From: Thermoleophilaceae bacterium | Lineage (GTDB): Bacteria; Actinomycetota; Thermoleophilia; Solirubrobacterales; Thermoleophilaceae | Reading direction: 5' to 3' | Assembly (NCBI GenBank): GCA_030447905.1 | Contig: JAUJNZ010000011.1 | Location: 1-64,000, forward strand | DNA length: 64,000 nucleotides | Shown: piece by piece, positions 8,054-15,080 of the stretch | Position numbering within the stretch: the first letter of the stretch is position 1 | Layout: each line of letters begins with the position of its first letter | Translations under genes and position numbers: made by a program | Notes under the pieces: model-generated | The model's input: the letters and a program-made list of their open reading frames with translations, nothing else | What the model was told of the DNA's origin: nothing | Database searches by the model: none

Positions 8054-9007
8054 TCAGACCTGCGTGCGGACGCTCCAGGTGGCACCGCCGTCGGTCGAGC
8101 GCATTATCCGGTTGTCGGCGAGCGCGACGTAGAGGTCGTCGCCGGCGGCCATGAAGGAGACGGGCTCTCCGGGCGTCTGGCCGCTCGGACGGAAGCTCCT
8201 TCCTCCGTCAGGGCTCGCGGCGACCTGCCCCTCGGCACCCAGGATGAAGAGACGCTCGGGCGCCGCCCAAGCCACGAGCGCGATCTGCTCGTCCAGGCGC
8301 CTCCAGCTGCGGCCGCCGTCGCTCGAGGCGAAGAGCCCAGAGTCGGTCGATGCGACCAGGCGATCGGGGTCGCGCGGGTCGATGGCGAGGTCGATGAGCG
8401 TCCCGGATGGTTGGGGCAACTCGGCCCACGTCCGTCCTTCGTCGCGGCTGGCCAGGAAGCGCCCGTTCGAGCTGTCGAAACCGTAGACGCGGCTGCCGGA
8501 CGCTCGCAGAACATGGAAGTCAGCCTCGCCCAGCAGCGAGACCGGACGGAAGGTGCGGCCCGCATCGGTCGAGAGGATCAGCCCGAGGCTTGACGGTAGG
8601 TCCTCCCCGGCGCCCGGGTGCCCCGATCCCACGAACCGGTTCGGCCCGACGATCGAGAAGCCCATGACGTCCTTGCCGGTTGGCCCGACCGGCCGAGCTT
8701 GCGCCTCCCCACGCGCCGCCCGGAAGAGCCCGTTGTGAGCGGCCACGAAGACAGCTCCGTCGGCAGGGTTCACCCCGAGGCCGTGGACGTGGCCTGCTCC
8801 GCCCGCCTCGGCCGCCGGCTGGCCGGCGCCACGATCACCCCCGCCGCCCAGAGCGGCCACGAGGACCGCCGCTACCGCGGCCACGCCAAGCACTCCGGCG
8901 AGGGCGTAGCCACGCAGCTTCTTGCGCCGCTCGGCGGCGAGCGCCGCCCGCTCTCGTGCTTCACGTTGTGACCGGCGCCTGTCTCGCTTCTCTTGTTGCG
9001 TCGCCAC
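8054..9007 (-). CDS. membrane-anchored Asp-box (BNR) repeat protein, F510_1955-like
   Basis: 317 residues. A charged cytoplasmic N-terminus (1-32) is followed by one membrane helix (33-52), a Gly/Ala linker and an exported beta-propeller. Asp-box repeats are visible as STDAGRTF, SRDEGRTW, SSDGGRSW, SPDGGRSF and STDGGATW. The opening HVHGLGVNPADGAVFVAAHNGLF is the hallmark of the F510_1955 glycosylhydrolase-like family, as I recall it. No catalytic function is established for that family. It starts with GTG at 9007, which overlaps a perfect inverted repeat interpreted as a BlaI-type operator. It sits in the tlpA-SCO-ccdA-lgt run. Confidence 0.82.
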   Translation of the reverse strand: MATQQEKRDRRRSQREARERAALAAERRKKLRGYALAGVLGVAAVAAVLVAALGGGGDRGAGQPAAEAGGAGHVHGLGVNPADGAVFVAAHNGLFRAARGEAQARPVGPTGKDVMGFSIVGPNRFVGSGHPGAGEDLPSSLGLILSTDAGRTFRPVSLLGEADFHVLRASGSRVYGFDSSNGRFLASRDEGRTWAELPQPSGTLIDLAIDPRDPDRLVASTDSGLFASSDGGRSWRRLDEQIALVAWAAPERLFILGAEGQVAASPDGGRSFRPSGQTPGEPVSFMAAGDDLYVALADNRIMRSTDGGATWSVRTQV

Positions 9008-9030
9008 CTACTAGCAGTGTAGTAGGTGGC
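9003..9030 (-). promoter_or_regulatory. BlaI/CopY-type operator 1 with -10, in front of the Asp-box gene
   Basis: GCCACCTACTA (9003-9013) and TAGTAGGTGGC (9020-9030) form a perfect 11-bp inverted repeat with a 6-nt centre. It fills the space between the tlpA stop and the Asp-box GTG. On the coding strand it contains TACACT (9021-9016), a good -10 sequence 8 nt before the start codon, implying a leaderless transcript. The half-site GCAGTGTAGTAG (9014-9025) recurs exactly at 9743-9754. TGTAGTA/TACTACA half-sites are of the kind bound by BlaI/MecI-type repressors. A transcription terminator is the alternative reading. Confidence 0.6.
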
Positions 9031-9735
9031 CTACTCCATCGGCTCGAGACGAAGGGCCGGTCCGGCGCCGTCGCTGTCGACCCGTCCCGCGCGACCGGAA
9101 AGGGCGGCGGCGATCCCTTGGCGCAGCTCAACAGCCGAGACGGCTCCCACCACATGCGCGGCCACCCTACCGTCGGCGGTGAGGAAGAAGGTCTCGGGCA
9201 GACCCGTCGCGCCCCAGTCCTGGGCCACGCCGTTCCCCTTGTCGCGGACGTTGAGGTAGCTGATGCCGAACTCCCGCAGGAACCGGCGTGCGTCCCCGGC
9301 GATGTCCTGCTGGTTGAGGCCAACGAACACCACGCCCCGGCCGCGGTGCTCCAACCATGCCCGCTCGAGCAGCGGTGCCTCCTCCCGGCAGGGCACGCAC
9401 CAGGAGGCCCAGAAGTTGACCACCACCGGCCGTCCTCGCACCTCCCGGAGGCCGAGTTGCCGATCGGCGAGGGCGGGTTCGAGCGCGCTCGACAGCGGGC
9501 CCGGATCGCCGGGCTGGAGCACAGGTAGCGAGAAGGCGGTCGGCTCGACCGTTTTTCCCCGGGCGAGCGCCTCGTCGATCGTCTGGCTCGGCGCCGTGGT
9601 CAAGAGCCCGTAGGTGAGCAGGCCGAGAAACGCTGCGACCGCGGACATGGCCGCTGCGAGTGCGACCCGGCCTGCGCGCCGTCGGCGGATAGGCGCTGGG
9701 CCGCCGGGCACACCGTTGGCGGCCTGGTGTTCCAT
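9031..9735 (-). CDS. TlpA-like membrane-anchored thiol-disulfide oxidoreductase
   Basis: 234 residues: one N-terminal membrane segment (about 22-47), a linker, then a thioredoxin fold with NFWASWCVPCREEAPLLE. The redox pair is Cys113 and Cys116, and the cis-proline region is GLPETFFLTADGRV. Such proteins reduce cytochrome c or copper-chaperone cysteines outside the membrane, using electrons from CcdA, which is encoded three genes downstream. The open frame runs upstream to 10095, but the ATG at 9735 is preferred. It lies after the M56 gene and 9 nt downstream of a TACACT -10 in operator 2. The longer start would overlap M56 by 300 bp. Confidence 0.88.
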   Translation of the reverse strand: MEHQAANGVPGGPAPIRRRRAGRVALAAAMSAVAAFLGLLTYGLLTTAPSQTIDEALARGKTVEPTAFSLPVLQPGDPGPLSSALEPALADRQLGLREVRGRPVVVNFWASWCVPCREEAPLLERAWLEHRGRGVVFVGLNQQDIAGDARRFLREFGISYLNVRDKGNGVAQDWGATGLPETFFLTADGRVAAHVVGAVSAVELRQGIAAALSGRAGRVDSDGAGPALRLEPME

Positions 9736-9742
9736 CTCCGAG

Positions 9743-9765
9743 GCAGTGTAGTAGTTCCGCGGAAC
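9743..9765 (-). promoter_or_regulatory. BlaI/CopY-type operator 2 with -10, in front of tlpA
   Basis: GCAGTGTAGTAG (9743-9754) is identical to the half-site in operator 1. Its complement contains TACACT, 9 nt before the tlpA ATG at 9735, so the mRNA is probably leaderless. Directly adjoining is a 12-bp palindrome GTTCCGCGGAAC (9754-9765). No convincing -35 is seen. Confidence 0.5.
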
Positions 9766-9779
9766 GGCTCCTCGAGGGT

Positions 9780-10700
9780 TCAGCAGCGACGCCGGGCGGA
9801 CAGCCCGATCGGCACGAGGATGGCGTAGAGCGCCGCCACCGTCATGAGGACCATGCAGCTCTGGCTGACCAGCAACGCGAGGTTCACGCTCCCGGCGCCC
9901 CCGGCGAGCGCGGCCACTAGGCCGGCCAGGGCAAGGGCCGATAGTGCGAGCGCGGAGAGGAGCATGGGCGGGCGGGCGAGTCGCCAGTGCGGGCGCTCGC
10001 CGAGCAGATGGTCGACGCGCTCGGAAGCCATGCTCACGACCGAGCCATCGTCCTGCGCCGAGACCCGGAGCAGGGCGGCGGCGAGGGGCCGACACCCTCC
10101 GACGGCGCGGACGGCCGCCTCGTCGGCGGCGAGCTCGGCGAGCTGTCGATAGCGGTCGCCCAGACGACGGAGCACCGGCAAGAAGAAGAGGGCCTCGGCG
10201 AGGGACTCCGCCAACAGGAGGCGCAGGGGATCACGGCGATCCCTGTGATGTGCCTCGTGAGCGACGACGGCAGCGAGCTCGCGCTCGGTCAAGCGGACCA
10301 GCGCACCGGTCGAGAGGAAGATCCGAGGCCGCAGGTAGCCGGCACAAAATGCGTACGCGCGGTCGTCGGCGACCAGCTCGACCCGTTTGCCGGTCACCTC
10401 GAGTGGCTCCCCGCCCGGCAGGCGGCGCAGCAGGCGGCGTCCCGCTCGAACATGGCGGGCCGTCGCGGCGGCGCCCCGGAACCCGACGACGACCGCGAGC
10501 GCCGCCAACCCGACGATCACCAGCTCGGCCGGCTCGGTCGACGGCAAGAGGTGCCGGCACGCCGCCCGCAGCGCGTCGAGCGGCGGCGTCTCGAGGCTGA
10601 GCGAGCCGGCGGCCACCGCCCCGGCGAGCGCGAGCACGGCCAACCCGAGCGCGCCCAGGGCGAGGTTCCCCCGATAAAGCCGCCTCGCGCTAGCCCTCAT
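9780..10700 (-). CDS. M56-family membrane metalloprotease (BlaR1/MecR1-like signal transducer)
   Basis: 306 residues with four or five membrane helices. The zinc-protease motif HEAHH is at residues 148-152 in ELAAVVAHEAHHRDRRDPL, followed by the third ligand region QLAELAADEAAVRA. It lacks the extracellular penicillin-binding sensor domain of BlaR1, as do most actinobacterial M56 proteins. The expected role is signal-dependent cleavage of the partner BlaI repressor. The ATG at 10700 overlaps the end of the repressor gene by 11 bp, indicating translational coupling. The frame is open further upstream inside blaI, but that part is out-of-frame shadow. The inducing signal is unknown; the island context suggests redox or metal stress. 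Confidence 0.87.
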   Translation of the reverse strand: MRASARRLYRGNLALGALGLAVLALAGAVAAGSLSLETPPLDALRAACRHLLPSTEPAELVIVGLAALAVVVGFRGAAATARHVRAGRRLLRRLPGGEPLEVTGKRVELVADDRAYAFCAGYLRPRIFLSTGALVRLTERELAAVVAHEAHHRDRRDPLRLLLAESLAEALFFLPVLRRLGDRYRQLAELAADEAAVRAVGGCRPLAAALLRVSAQDDGSVVSMASERVDHLLGERPHWRLARPPMLLSALALSALALAGLVAALAGGAGSVNLALLVSQSCMVLMTVAALYAILVPIGLSARRRC

Positions 10701-11064
10701 CAGCCAACCTCCGCAGCGCCGCCAAGCGCTCGGGGTCGAGGGCCTCGACCTCCCGGGCGAAGTGCACGAGCGCAACGTCTCCGAACTCGTCGATGAGGGC
10801 GGCAACCTCGGCTTGGGCGCGCGCGTCCAGGTAGACCTTCCGGTCCACCGCCGGGGCGTAGACATCGCTCTTTCCGTGGCGCCGCCGGGTGAGGAGGCCC
10901 TTGCGGTGGAGGCGCGTCATGATCGTCATGACCGTGGTGTAGGCACGCTGCTTCGGTCCACGGTTGAGTATCTCGAGTACGTCGCGGACCGTCGCCGCTC
11001 GCTGGCGCCAGACCTCCTCCATCACCTCGGCCTCGAGCTCGTGGAGGGGGGGAGGGACGCTCAT
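10690..11064 (-). CDS. BlaI/MecI/CopY-family transcriptional repressor
   Basis: 124 residues: an N-terminal winged helix (PLHELEAEVMEEVW, TVRDVLEILN, AYTTVMTIMTRLHRKGLL) followed by a dimerisation region (ARAQAEVAALIDEFGDVALVHFA). The recognition helix TTVMTIMTRL is typical of BlaI. Paired with the M56 gene that overlaps its 3' end, it should be a repressor inactivated by proteolysis. There are no CopY-type C-terminal CxC motifs, so direct copper sensing is unlikely. Likely targets are the TGTAGTA-containing sites at 9003-9030, 9743-9765 and 11693-11725, the last being upstream of its own operon. Confidence 0.92.
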   Translation of the reverse strand: MSVPPPLHELEAEVMEEVWRQRAATVRDVLEILNRGPKQRAYTTVMTIMTRLHRKGLLTRRRHGKSDVYAPAVDRKVYLDARAQAEVAALIDEFGDVALVHFAREVEALDPERLAALRRLADEG

Positions 11065-11136
11065 CCGGGAGAGATCATCGCGCCGGAGCCCGGGGGCGCG
11101 TGTACGAGGGCGAGGACGCCAACCCGACCCCTGCCC

Positions 11137-11376
11137 TCAGCGCCTGCGCGCCGATCCCGCGGTGCTGCGTAGGGCGGCCTGGCGCTCGTGATAGTCGTCG
11201 ACGTCGATCTCCCCGGACGCCAGGCGGCGCGCGAGTTGCTCGTGCGCCGACTCGCGGTCGGTGGTCGGGCGTGCCAGCCGGAGGGCCAAGTACACCGCGC
11301 CGCCGATCGCGGCGATCAGCACCAGGGCAGCGACGACACCGAGCACCGCCATCCCCCCGAGCATCCCGTCCATCAC
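11137..11376 (-). CDS. small membrane protein with C-terminal SHOCT domain
   Basis: 79 residues: one membrane helix (residues 8-34) and a C-terminal short helical SHOCT motif, HEQLARRLASGEIDVDDYHER. SHOCT proteins are small, abundant in actinobacteria and of unknown biochemical role. They are often encoded beside copper and mercury genes. It lies between the other small membrane protein and blaI in the same orientation, so it is probably co-transcribed with them. Confidence 0.78.
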   Translation of the reverse strand: MMDGMLGGMAVLGVVAALVLIAAIGGAVYLALRLARPTTDRESAHEQLARRLASGEIDVDDYHERQAALRSTAGSARRR

Positions 11377-11399
11377 GTCGGTATCTCGCCTGGCGCCCG

Positions 11400-11648
11400 T
11401 TAGGAGAGCCGCGCCTCGAGGTCGGTCAGGCGGCGCTCGAGCTCCTCGACCGACCGATCGCCCTCCGGGCGCTCTACGGGTCGGTCTCCGCCTCGAGCTG
11501 GCGTGGCTGCTCGAGATAGCTCACGTGGCGAAGCGGCGCGCTTCGCCCGCCGCGAGCCCGCCTTGGGGCTACGCATCATGAGCCACATCATCAGTCCCAT
11601 GCTCAGGGGGCAGACCAGCAGCAACAGCAGCGAGACCGCGCTCTCCAT
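11400..11648 (-). CDS. small single-pass membrane protein, first gene of the blaI operon
   Basis: 82 residues. One hydrophobic helix near the N-terminus, SAVSLLLLLVCPLSMGLMMWLMM, is methionine-rich with one Cys. A basic stretch and a C-terminal helix (VEELERRLTDLEARL) suited to coiled-coil pairing follow. The ATG at 11648 is preferred over one 24 bp upstream because GAGGAG lies 6 nt before it. Small Met/Cys-rich membrane proteins of this shape occur in copper and mercury islands. I assign no function. Confidence 0.65.
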   Translation of the reverse strand: MESAVSLLLLLVCPLSMGLMMWLMMRSPKAGSRRAKRAASPRELSRAATPARGGDRPVERPEGDRSVEELERRLTDLEARLS

Positions 11649-11692
11649 AACCGCTCCTCGTCGTTCGATCACGACGGTAGCATCCTAACGAC

Positions 11693-11725
11693 GCATAGTA
11701 GTAGCAGTAATCGCGCGCTCGTCAA
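11693..11725 (-). promoter_or_regulatory. promoter and operator 3 of the blaI operon
   Basis: On the minus strand TTGACG (11725-11720) and TACTAT (11700-11695) are separated by 19 nt, a fair sigma-70 type promoter about 47 nt before the first gene. GCATAGTAGTAG (11693-11704) matches the half-site of operators 1 and 2 in 10 of 12 positions and covers the -10. This suggests autoregulation by the BlaI-type repressor. Confidence 0.5.
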
Positions 11726-11797
11726 GGACGCTCGGGCTGGGCCGCGCGGACAGTCCTCGGGTTCACATCGGATCTGGCTGATATGTTGTAGGCGAGA

Positions 11798-12157
11798 ATG
11801 ACCCTCGCCGCACCTCCCTTCACGCTCTCAGAGGATCCCTCCGAGACCGAACTCGTTGCGAAGTACTTCCGCGCGCTCGGGGACCCGACTCGCCTGCGCA
11901 TCCTCGAGCTGCTGGCGGAGGCCGAGCTGTCGGTCAGCGAGATCGTCGACCGCCTTGACCTGCCTCAACCGAAGGTCTCGAACCACCTCGCCTGCCTACG
12001 CTGGTGTGGGTTCGTGGCTAGCCGTCGCGAGCACCGGGTGGTCCACTACCGGCTCGCCGACGAGCGAGTGGTGCGCGCGATAGAGCTCGCTCGTAGCCTT
12101 CTCGCCGACAGCGCCGATCGGATCGCCGCGTGCGACCGAATCGACGGTGGCTGCTGA
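11798..12157 (+). CDS. ArsR/SmtB-family metal-sensing repressor (CmtR-like cysteines)
   Basis: 119 residues with the ArsR winged helix: YFRALGDPTRLRILELLAEAELSVSEI and the recognition helix PQPKVSNHLACLRWCGFV. Two cysteines in and after the recognition helix (Cys66, Cys70) plus C-terminal Cys112 and Cys119 match the CmtR Cd(II)/Pb(II) ligand layout (helix CxxxC plus a tail Cys) better than the ArsR CVC motif. It is the first gene of the rightward unit with the thioredoxin-like, DUF2892-like and rhodanese genes, and diverges from the blaI operon across 149 bp. A -10-like TATGTT lies about 10 nt before the ATG, so the mRNA may be leaderless. Confidence 0.88.
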   Translation: MTLAAPPFTLSEDPSETELVAKYFRALGDPTRLRILELLAEAELSVSEIVDRLDLPQPKVSNHLACLRWCGFVASRREHRVVHYRLADERVVRAIELARSLLADSADRIAACDRIDGGC

Positions 12158-12212
12158 TGTCTCAGCCTGGCGTTTGGACCCTTCTCGGTGGCTCTTCTCC
12201 CGCCGGGCGCCC

Positions 12213-12527
12213 ATGAAGGTGGAGGTCCTCTACCTCGACGGCTGCCCCAGCCACGCGGCTCTCCTGCCTCGCCTACAGAAGCTCGCGTCCGAGGCGGGCG
12301 TAGAGGAGCAGATCGTGCTACGCCGGATAGACACTACCGAGGCAGCGGAGGGCGAGCGCTTCCTGGGCTCGCCGACCGTGCGCGTCGACGGCGTGGACGT
12401 CGATCCGGGCGCCGCCGACCGGACGGACTTCGGGCTCAAGTGTCGTATCTACCGATCGAAAGGTTCGGTTTCGTCGACTCCGGCCGATGAGTGGATTCGC
12501 TTGGCGCTCGACGGGAGGGCTCAGTGA
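12213..12527 (+). CDS. small thioredoxin-like protein with CPSH motif
   Basis: 104 residues. The N-terminus MKVEVLYLDGCPSHAALLPRL places a single Cys (residue 11) at the end of the first strand of a thioredoxin-like fold, and SPTVRVDGVDVDPGA matches the cis-proline region. TDFGLKCRIYRS follows. I recall this as a family found in mercury and arsenic gene clusters of actinobacteria, where some relatives are listed as possible selenoproteins; here the residue is an ordinary TGC Cys. The ATG at 12213 is chosen over an in-frame ATG 66 bp upstream that overlaps arsR. The stop overlaps the next start by one base. Confidence 0.7.
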   Translation: MKVEVLYLDGCPSHAALLPRLQKLASEAGVEEQIVLRRIDTTEAAEGERFLGSPTVRVDGVDVDPGAADRTDFGLKCRIYRSKGSVSSTPADEWIRLALDGRAQ

Positions 12528-12892
12528 TGACTCAGGCGGCCACGGGCTACGCGGGCCCGGTCCTCTCGGATAGCCAGCGACGCGCGCGAGGCATCGCCGG
12601 GATCGGCTTCCTCGCGTTGGGGTGGGCGGTCCTCCGCTGGCCGCGAGCCTTGAGCGTCCCTACAGCGCTTGCGGCTGGTTGGCTCGGCGCCTCCCACATC
12701 GTCGCGGCGGCCACTCGCTACCAGGGCTGCCCGGAGCTCGGTGCGATACCGACGCTGCTGGTTGGGCGACGAGTCGAAACCCGGTGCGGTCCGTGGGAGC
12801 TCCTGGACGACCGCCTTGGCCTGTCTGAGTCATATACAGAAGGAGGAGGAGGAGGAGGAGGAGGCGACCGTGCCGCGTGCTGCGCTCTATGA
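12527..12892 (+). CDS. DUF2892-like small membrane protein with poly-Gly tail
   Basis: 121 residues with two membrane helices: IAGIGFLALGWAVLRW and VPTALAAGWLGASHIVAAAT. This is the shape of DUF2892/YgaP-type membrane domains, which are often joined to or next to rhodaneses. Conserved-looking cysteines occur in YQGCPELGAIP and ETRCGPW. Near the end an AGG tract encodes eight glycines before DRAACCAL. The ATG overlaps the preceding TGA by one base, and the 3' end overlaps the rhodanese start by 23 bp, so the run is translationally coupled. Confidence 0.65.
   Translation: MTQAATGYAGPVLSDSQRRARGIAGIGFLALGWAVLRWPRALSVPTALAAGWLGASHIVAAATRYQGCPELGAIPTLLVGRRVETRCGPWELLDDRLGLSESYTEGGGGGGGGDRAACCAL
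12841..12864 (+). repeat. (AGG)8 triplet repeat doubling as Shine-Dalgarno tract
   Basis: Eight perfect AGG units. They encode eight Gly in the DUF2892-like gene and end 5 nt before the GTG (12870) of the rhodanese gene, so they also provide a tandem array of GGAGG ribosome-binding cores. Slippage would change the number of Gly codons but not the frame. Confidence 0.8.
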
Positions 12893-13556
12893 GGAGGTCC
12901 GGAAGCTGGTCGACGACGGCGCCCAGCTCGTCGAGGTCCTGCCCGAGGGCGAGTACGCAAAGCTTCACCTGCCTGGAGCCCGCAACATCCCGTTGAAGCG
13001 TCTCGACGCGGAGACCACCGCCGACCTAGATATCGCTCGACCGGTCGTCGTCTACTGTCACGACGCGCTGTGAGACCTGAGCCCGCGAGCCGCGTGTCGG
13101 CTCGAGATGCTCGGCTTCGAGCAGGTCTTCGACTACCTCCCCGGCAAAGCGGACTGGCTCGCTCGCGGCCTTCCGACCGAAGGAGATCGAGCAGGCGAGC
13201 GCCGGGTCGGCGAGCTCGCCCGCCAGGACGTCGCCACCTGCCACCTCTCCGAGCGGATGGGCGACGTCCGTCCCCGCGTCGAGGCCTCGCCGTACGGCTT
13301 TGCGCTGGTGGTCGCCGACAGTGACGTGCTGCTCGGGCGGCTTCGGCGGGAGGTCCTCGACGGGGACCCGGACCGGCGCGCCGAGGAGGTGATGGAGCCC
13401 GGCCCCTCCACCGTGCGAATGGACACGGCCCCAGACTCGCTCGCCGAGCGACTCGACCGGAGTAACCTCAAGACCGCTCTGGTGTCGACGCCGGACGGAG
13501 CGCTCGTCGGGGTTGTGCGCCGTGCGGACCTGCCCGGAGCCGACCCTGCCCCGTAG
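12870..13556 (+). CDS. rhodanese-CBS protein with in-frame TGA: candidate selenoprotein
   Basis: Read through the TGA at 13071-13073 this is one 228-residue protein. Residues 1-100 form a rhodanese domain (LVEVLPEGEYAKLHLPGARNIP, VVVYCHDAL-U-DLSPRAACRLEMLGF, YLPGKADWLARGLP). About 115-228 form a CBS pair (RDV... for ARQDVATCHLSERMGDV, VVADSDVLLGRL, VEQ-like EEVMEPGPSTVRMD, VSTPDGALVGVVRR). Codon 68 is TGA, placed as Cys63-x4-Sec68, where I recall relatives having a second Cys. The frame is identical before and after, with no other stop. A 7-bp stem with a CGTGT loop begins 12 nt downstream. Start is GTG at 12870 with GGAGG 5 nt before it. If TGA is a real stop, the product is only 67 residues and truncated inside the rhodanese domain. 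Confidence 0.75.
13086..13104 (+). promoter_or_regulatory. candidate bacterial SECIS hairpin of the rhodanese gene
   Basis: CGAGCCG (13086-13092) pairs perfectly with CGGCTCG (13098-13104) around the 5-nt loop CGTGT, which has G in second position. Nineteen nucleotides separate the TGA from the loop. A short stem with G among the first two loop bases at roughly 16-37 nt from the UGA is the bacterial SECIS description as I know it. Confidence 0.6.
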
Positions 13557-13701
13557 GCGTGGCCGCTACATACCTCGAAAGACGCGGCCGCACCTCCCGC
13601 GGTCTGGGCTCGCGGACTCGGCGCTCGTAGTGAGCAGCCGGCTCGACGCGAGCAGGCCGGCGGCGGGATCCGAGGCCTCCGCACCGCAAGACCGCATCGC
13701 G

Positions 13702-14931
13702 ATGCCGGACGAGGGCGAGAGCGTGCTCGCCGGGCTCGCCAACGTGGCGGCGATGACCTTCCTCGCCGCGAGGGCGGTCCCCGGTGGCTTCGTCGTCGCG
13801 CTCGCGGCCGGAGTCCCCCTCGCCCGTGCGGCGGGGCTAAACGGCGCCCGTGCCGGCTACGCCACCGCGGGGGCGAGCCTCGTCGAGACCCTGGCGGTCA
13901 TGGGACCGGCTCGGATGGGCATTCCCGTCCCTCACGCCGCCAGCGCACCCGCGCTCGGGTCACTCGAGAGTCGCGGGGCGGCCCTCATCACCATGGCGCT
14001 CGCCGGAGCGGGCATCCGCTTTGGCTACTACATCGTGACGAGCGCTTTCTACATCGTCGTCCTCGTCGGCCTCGATGCCTATACCGGCACCTATGCCGCG
14101 ATCCGCGAGACGCTCGCCTTCCTGCCGCCGGGCAAAGGGGCGGCCATGGCGGTGACTGCCGCCTTCCTCGGTCTCTGGTCGCTCGGCGCGGGGCTGATCC
14201 AAGCCTGGGTCATCAGGCGTGGCCTGCGCCGGTGGTCGAACGCGGAGCCGGGCCTCGGCGAGCGGCCGGCCGCGGCACCTGACCGTGGCGCCCGGGTCGA
14301 CCCGCGGGCGGCCACGGCGGCGGGGCTCGTGGCGATCGTGGTCGCCCTCGCCAGCACCGAGCCGCTTCCCCTTGCGCTCGTCGCCCTCTGGCTGGCCGTG
14401 GCTTGGCTGATCGCAGGTGCCGGTGCCCGGAGCCTCTTCGGTGGGCTCGCCCTCGCGGCCCCGCTCGCGCTCGCGACGCTCGCCTTCGGCCTCACCGGCG
14501 GGCTCGGGAGCGAGCTCGCCGTCCGGCGCGCTGTCCGCGTCGCCCTGCTCGTGCTGACGGCGGTGTGGCTGCGCTCGGCGGCCGGAGCCGACGGCCTGCG
14601 GGCGGTTTCGCTGGGCGCCGTACGCCGGCTTCGGCGTCTGCCGACGCTGGCCCTCGCGGCCTCGGTGCTCGGCGCCTCAGCCGGGATCGGGAGCTATGGC
14701 GACTCGGCTCGCCGCCTCGGGCGCCGGATGCGCTCCGCCCGCAAGCGCCCGGGTCCGCTCCTCGGGGCAGCGCTCGCTTGGATCGCGTCTGAGGCGGCGC
14801 GGTTGCCGCGGCCGGCCGAGGTGGAATCGAGGTCCACGGGTTGGTCGCGCGCTGCGACCGCGCTCGTCGTCAGTGCGGGCGGCATGGCGGTTCTCGCCGT
14901 GGGCGCGCTGGCAGTCTCTGTCGCTGCATAG
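13702..14931 (+). CDS. polytopic membrane protein of unknown function
   Basis: About 409 residues with eight to ten hydrophobic segments, for example MTFLAARAVPGGFVVALAAG, FGYYIVTSAFYIVVLVG, TAAFLGLWSLGAGLIQAWV and AGLVAIVVALASTEPLP. A charged loop with RRLRRLP and SYGDSARRLGRRMRSARKRPG lies before the last helices. I do not recognise the family, and it matches none of the common transporter signatures. The frame is open to 13513, but the ATG at 13702 starts just before the first helix; an in-frame GTG at 13630 is an alternative. It is the last gene of the putative island, 150 bp from tRNA-Val, on the side where an integrase would be expected. Confidence 0.6.
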   Translation: MPDEGESVLAGLANVAAMTFLAARAVPGGFVVALAAGVPLARAAGLNGARAGYATAGASLVETLAVMGPARMGIPVPHAASAPALGSLESRGAALITMALAGAGIRFGYYIVTSAFYIVVLVGLDAYTGTYAAIRETLAFLPPGKGAAMAVTAAFLGLWSLGAGLIQAWVIRRGLRRWSNAEPGLGERPAAAPDRGARVDPRAATAAGLVAIVVALASTEPLPLALVALWLAVAWLIAGAGARSLFGGLALAAPLALATLAFGLTGGLGSELAVRRAVRVALLVLTAVWLRSAAGADGLRAVSLGAVRRLRRLPTLALAASVLGASAGIGSYGDSARRLGRRMRSARKRPGPLLGAALAWIASEAARLPRPAEVESRSTGWSRAATALVVSAGGMAVLAVGALAVSVAA

Positions 14932-15080
14932 ACGGTTTCGCCGAACCGGGTGTGGGCGGTCTCGCGATCAGCTGCTGCCGTCCCCATAGGCATCGCGCGC
15001 GCCGGTCGAACACCCCGCGTCTCAACCGATCGAAAGCGACCCCTCGCTCCGGAAACTCTTTGGGTGGGGCCCTGACTGAG

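Noticed and set aside
5741-14931. A mercury-resistance or classic copper-export operon
   Set aside because: No merA, merP, copper P-type ATPase or multicopper oxidase is encoded. Only accessory families often found near such genes are present, so I describe it as thiol-redox/metal-type.
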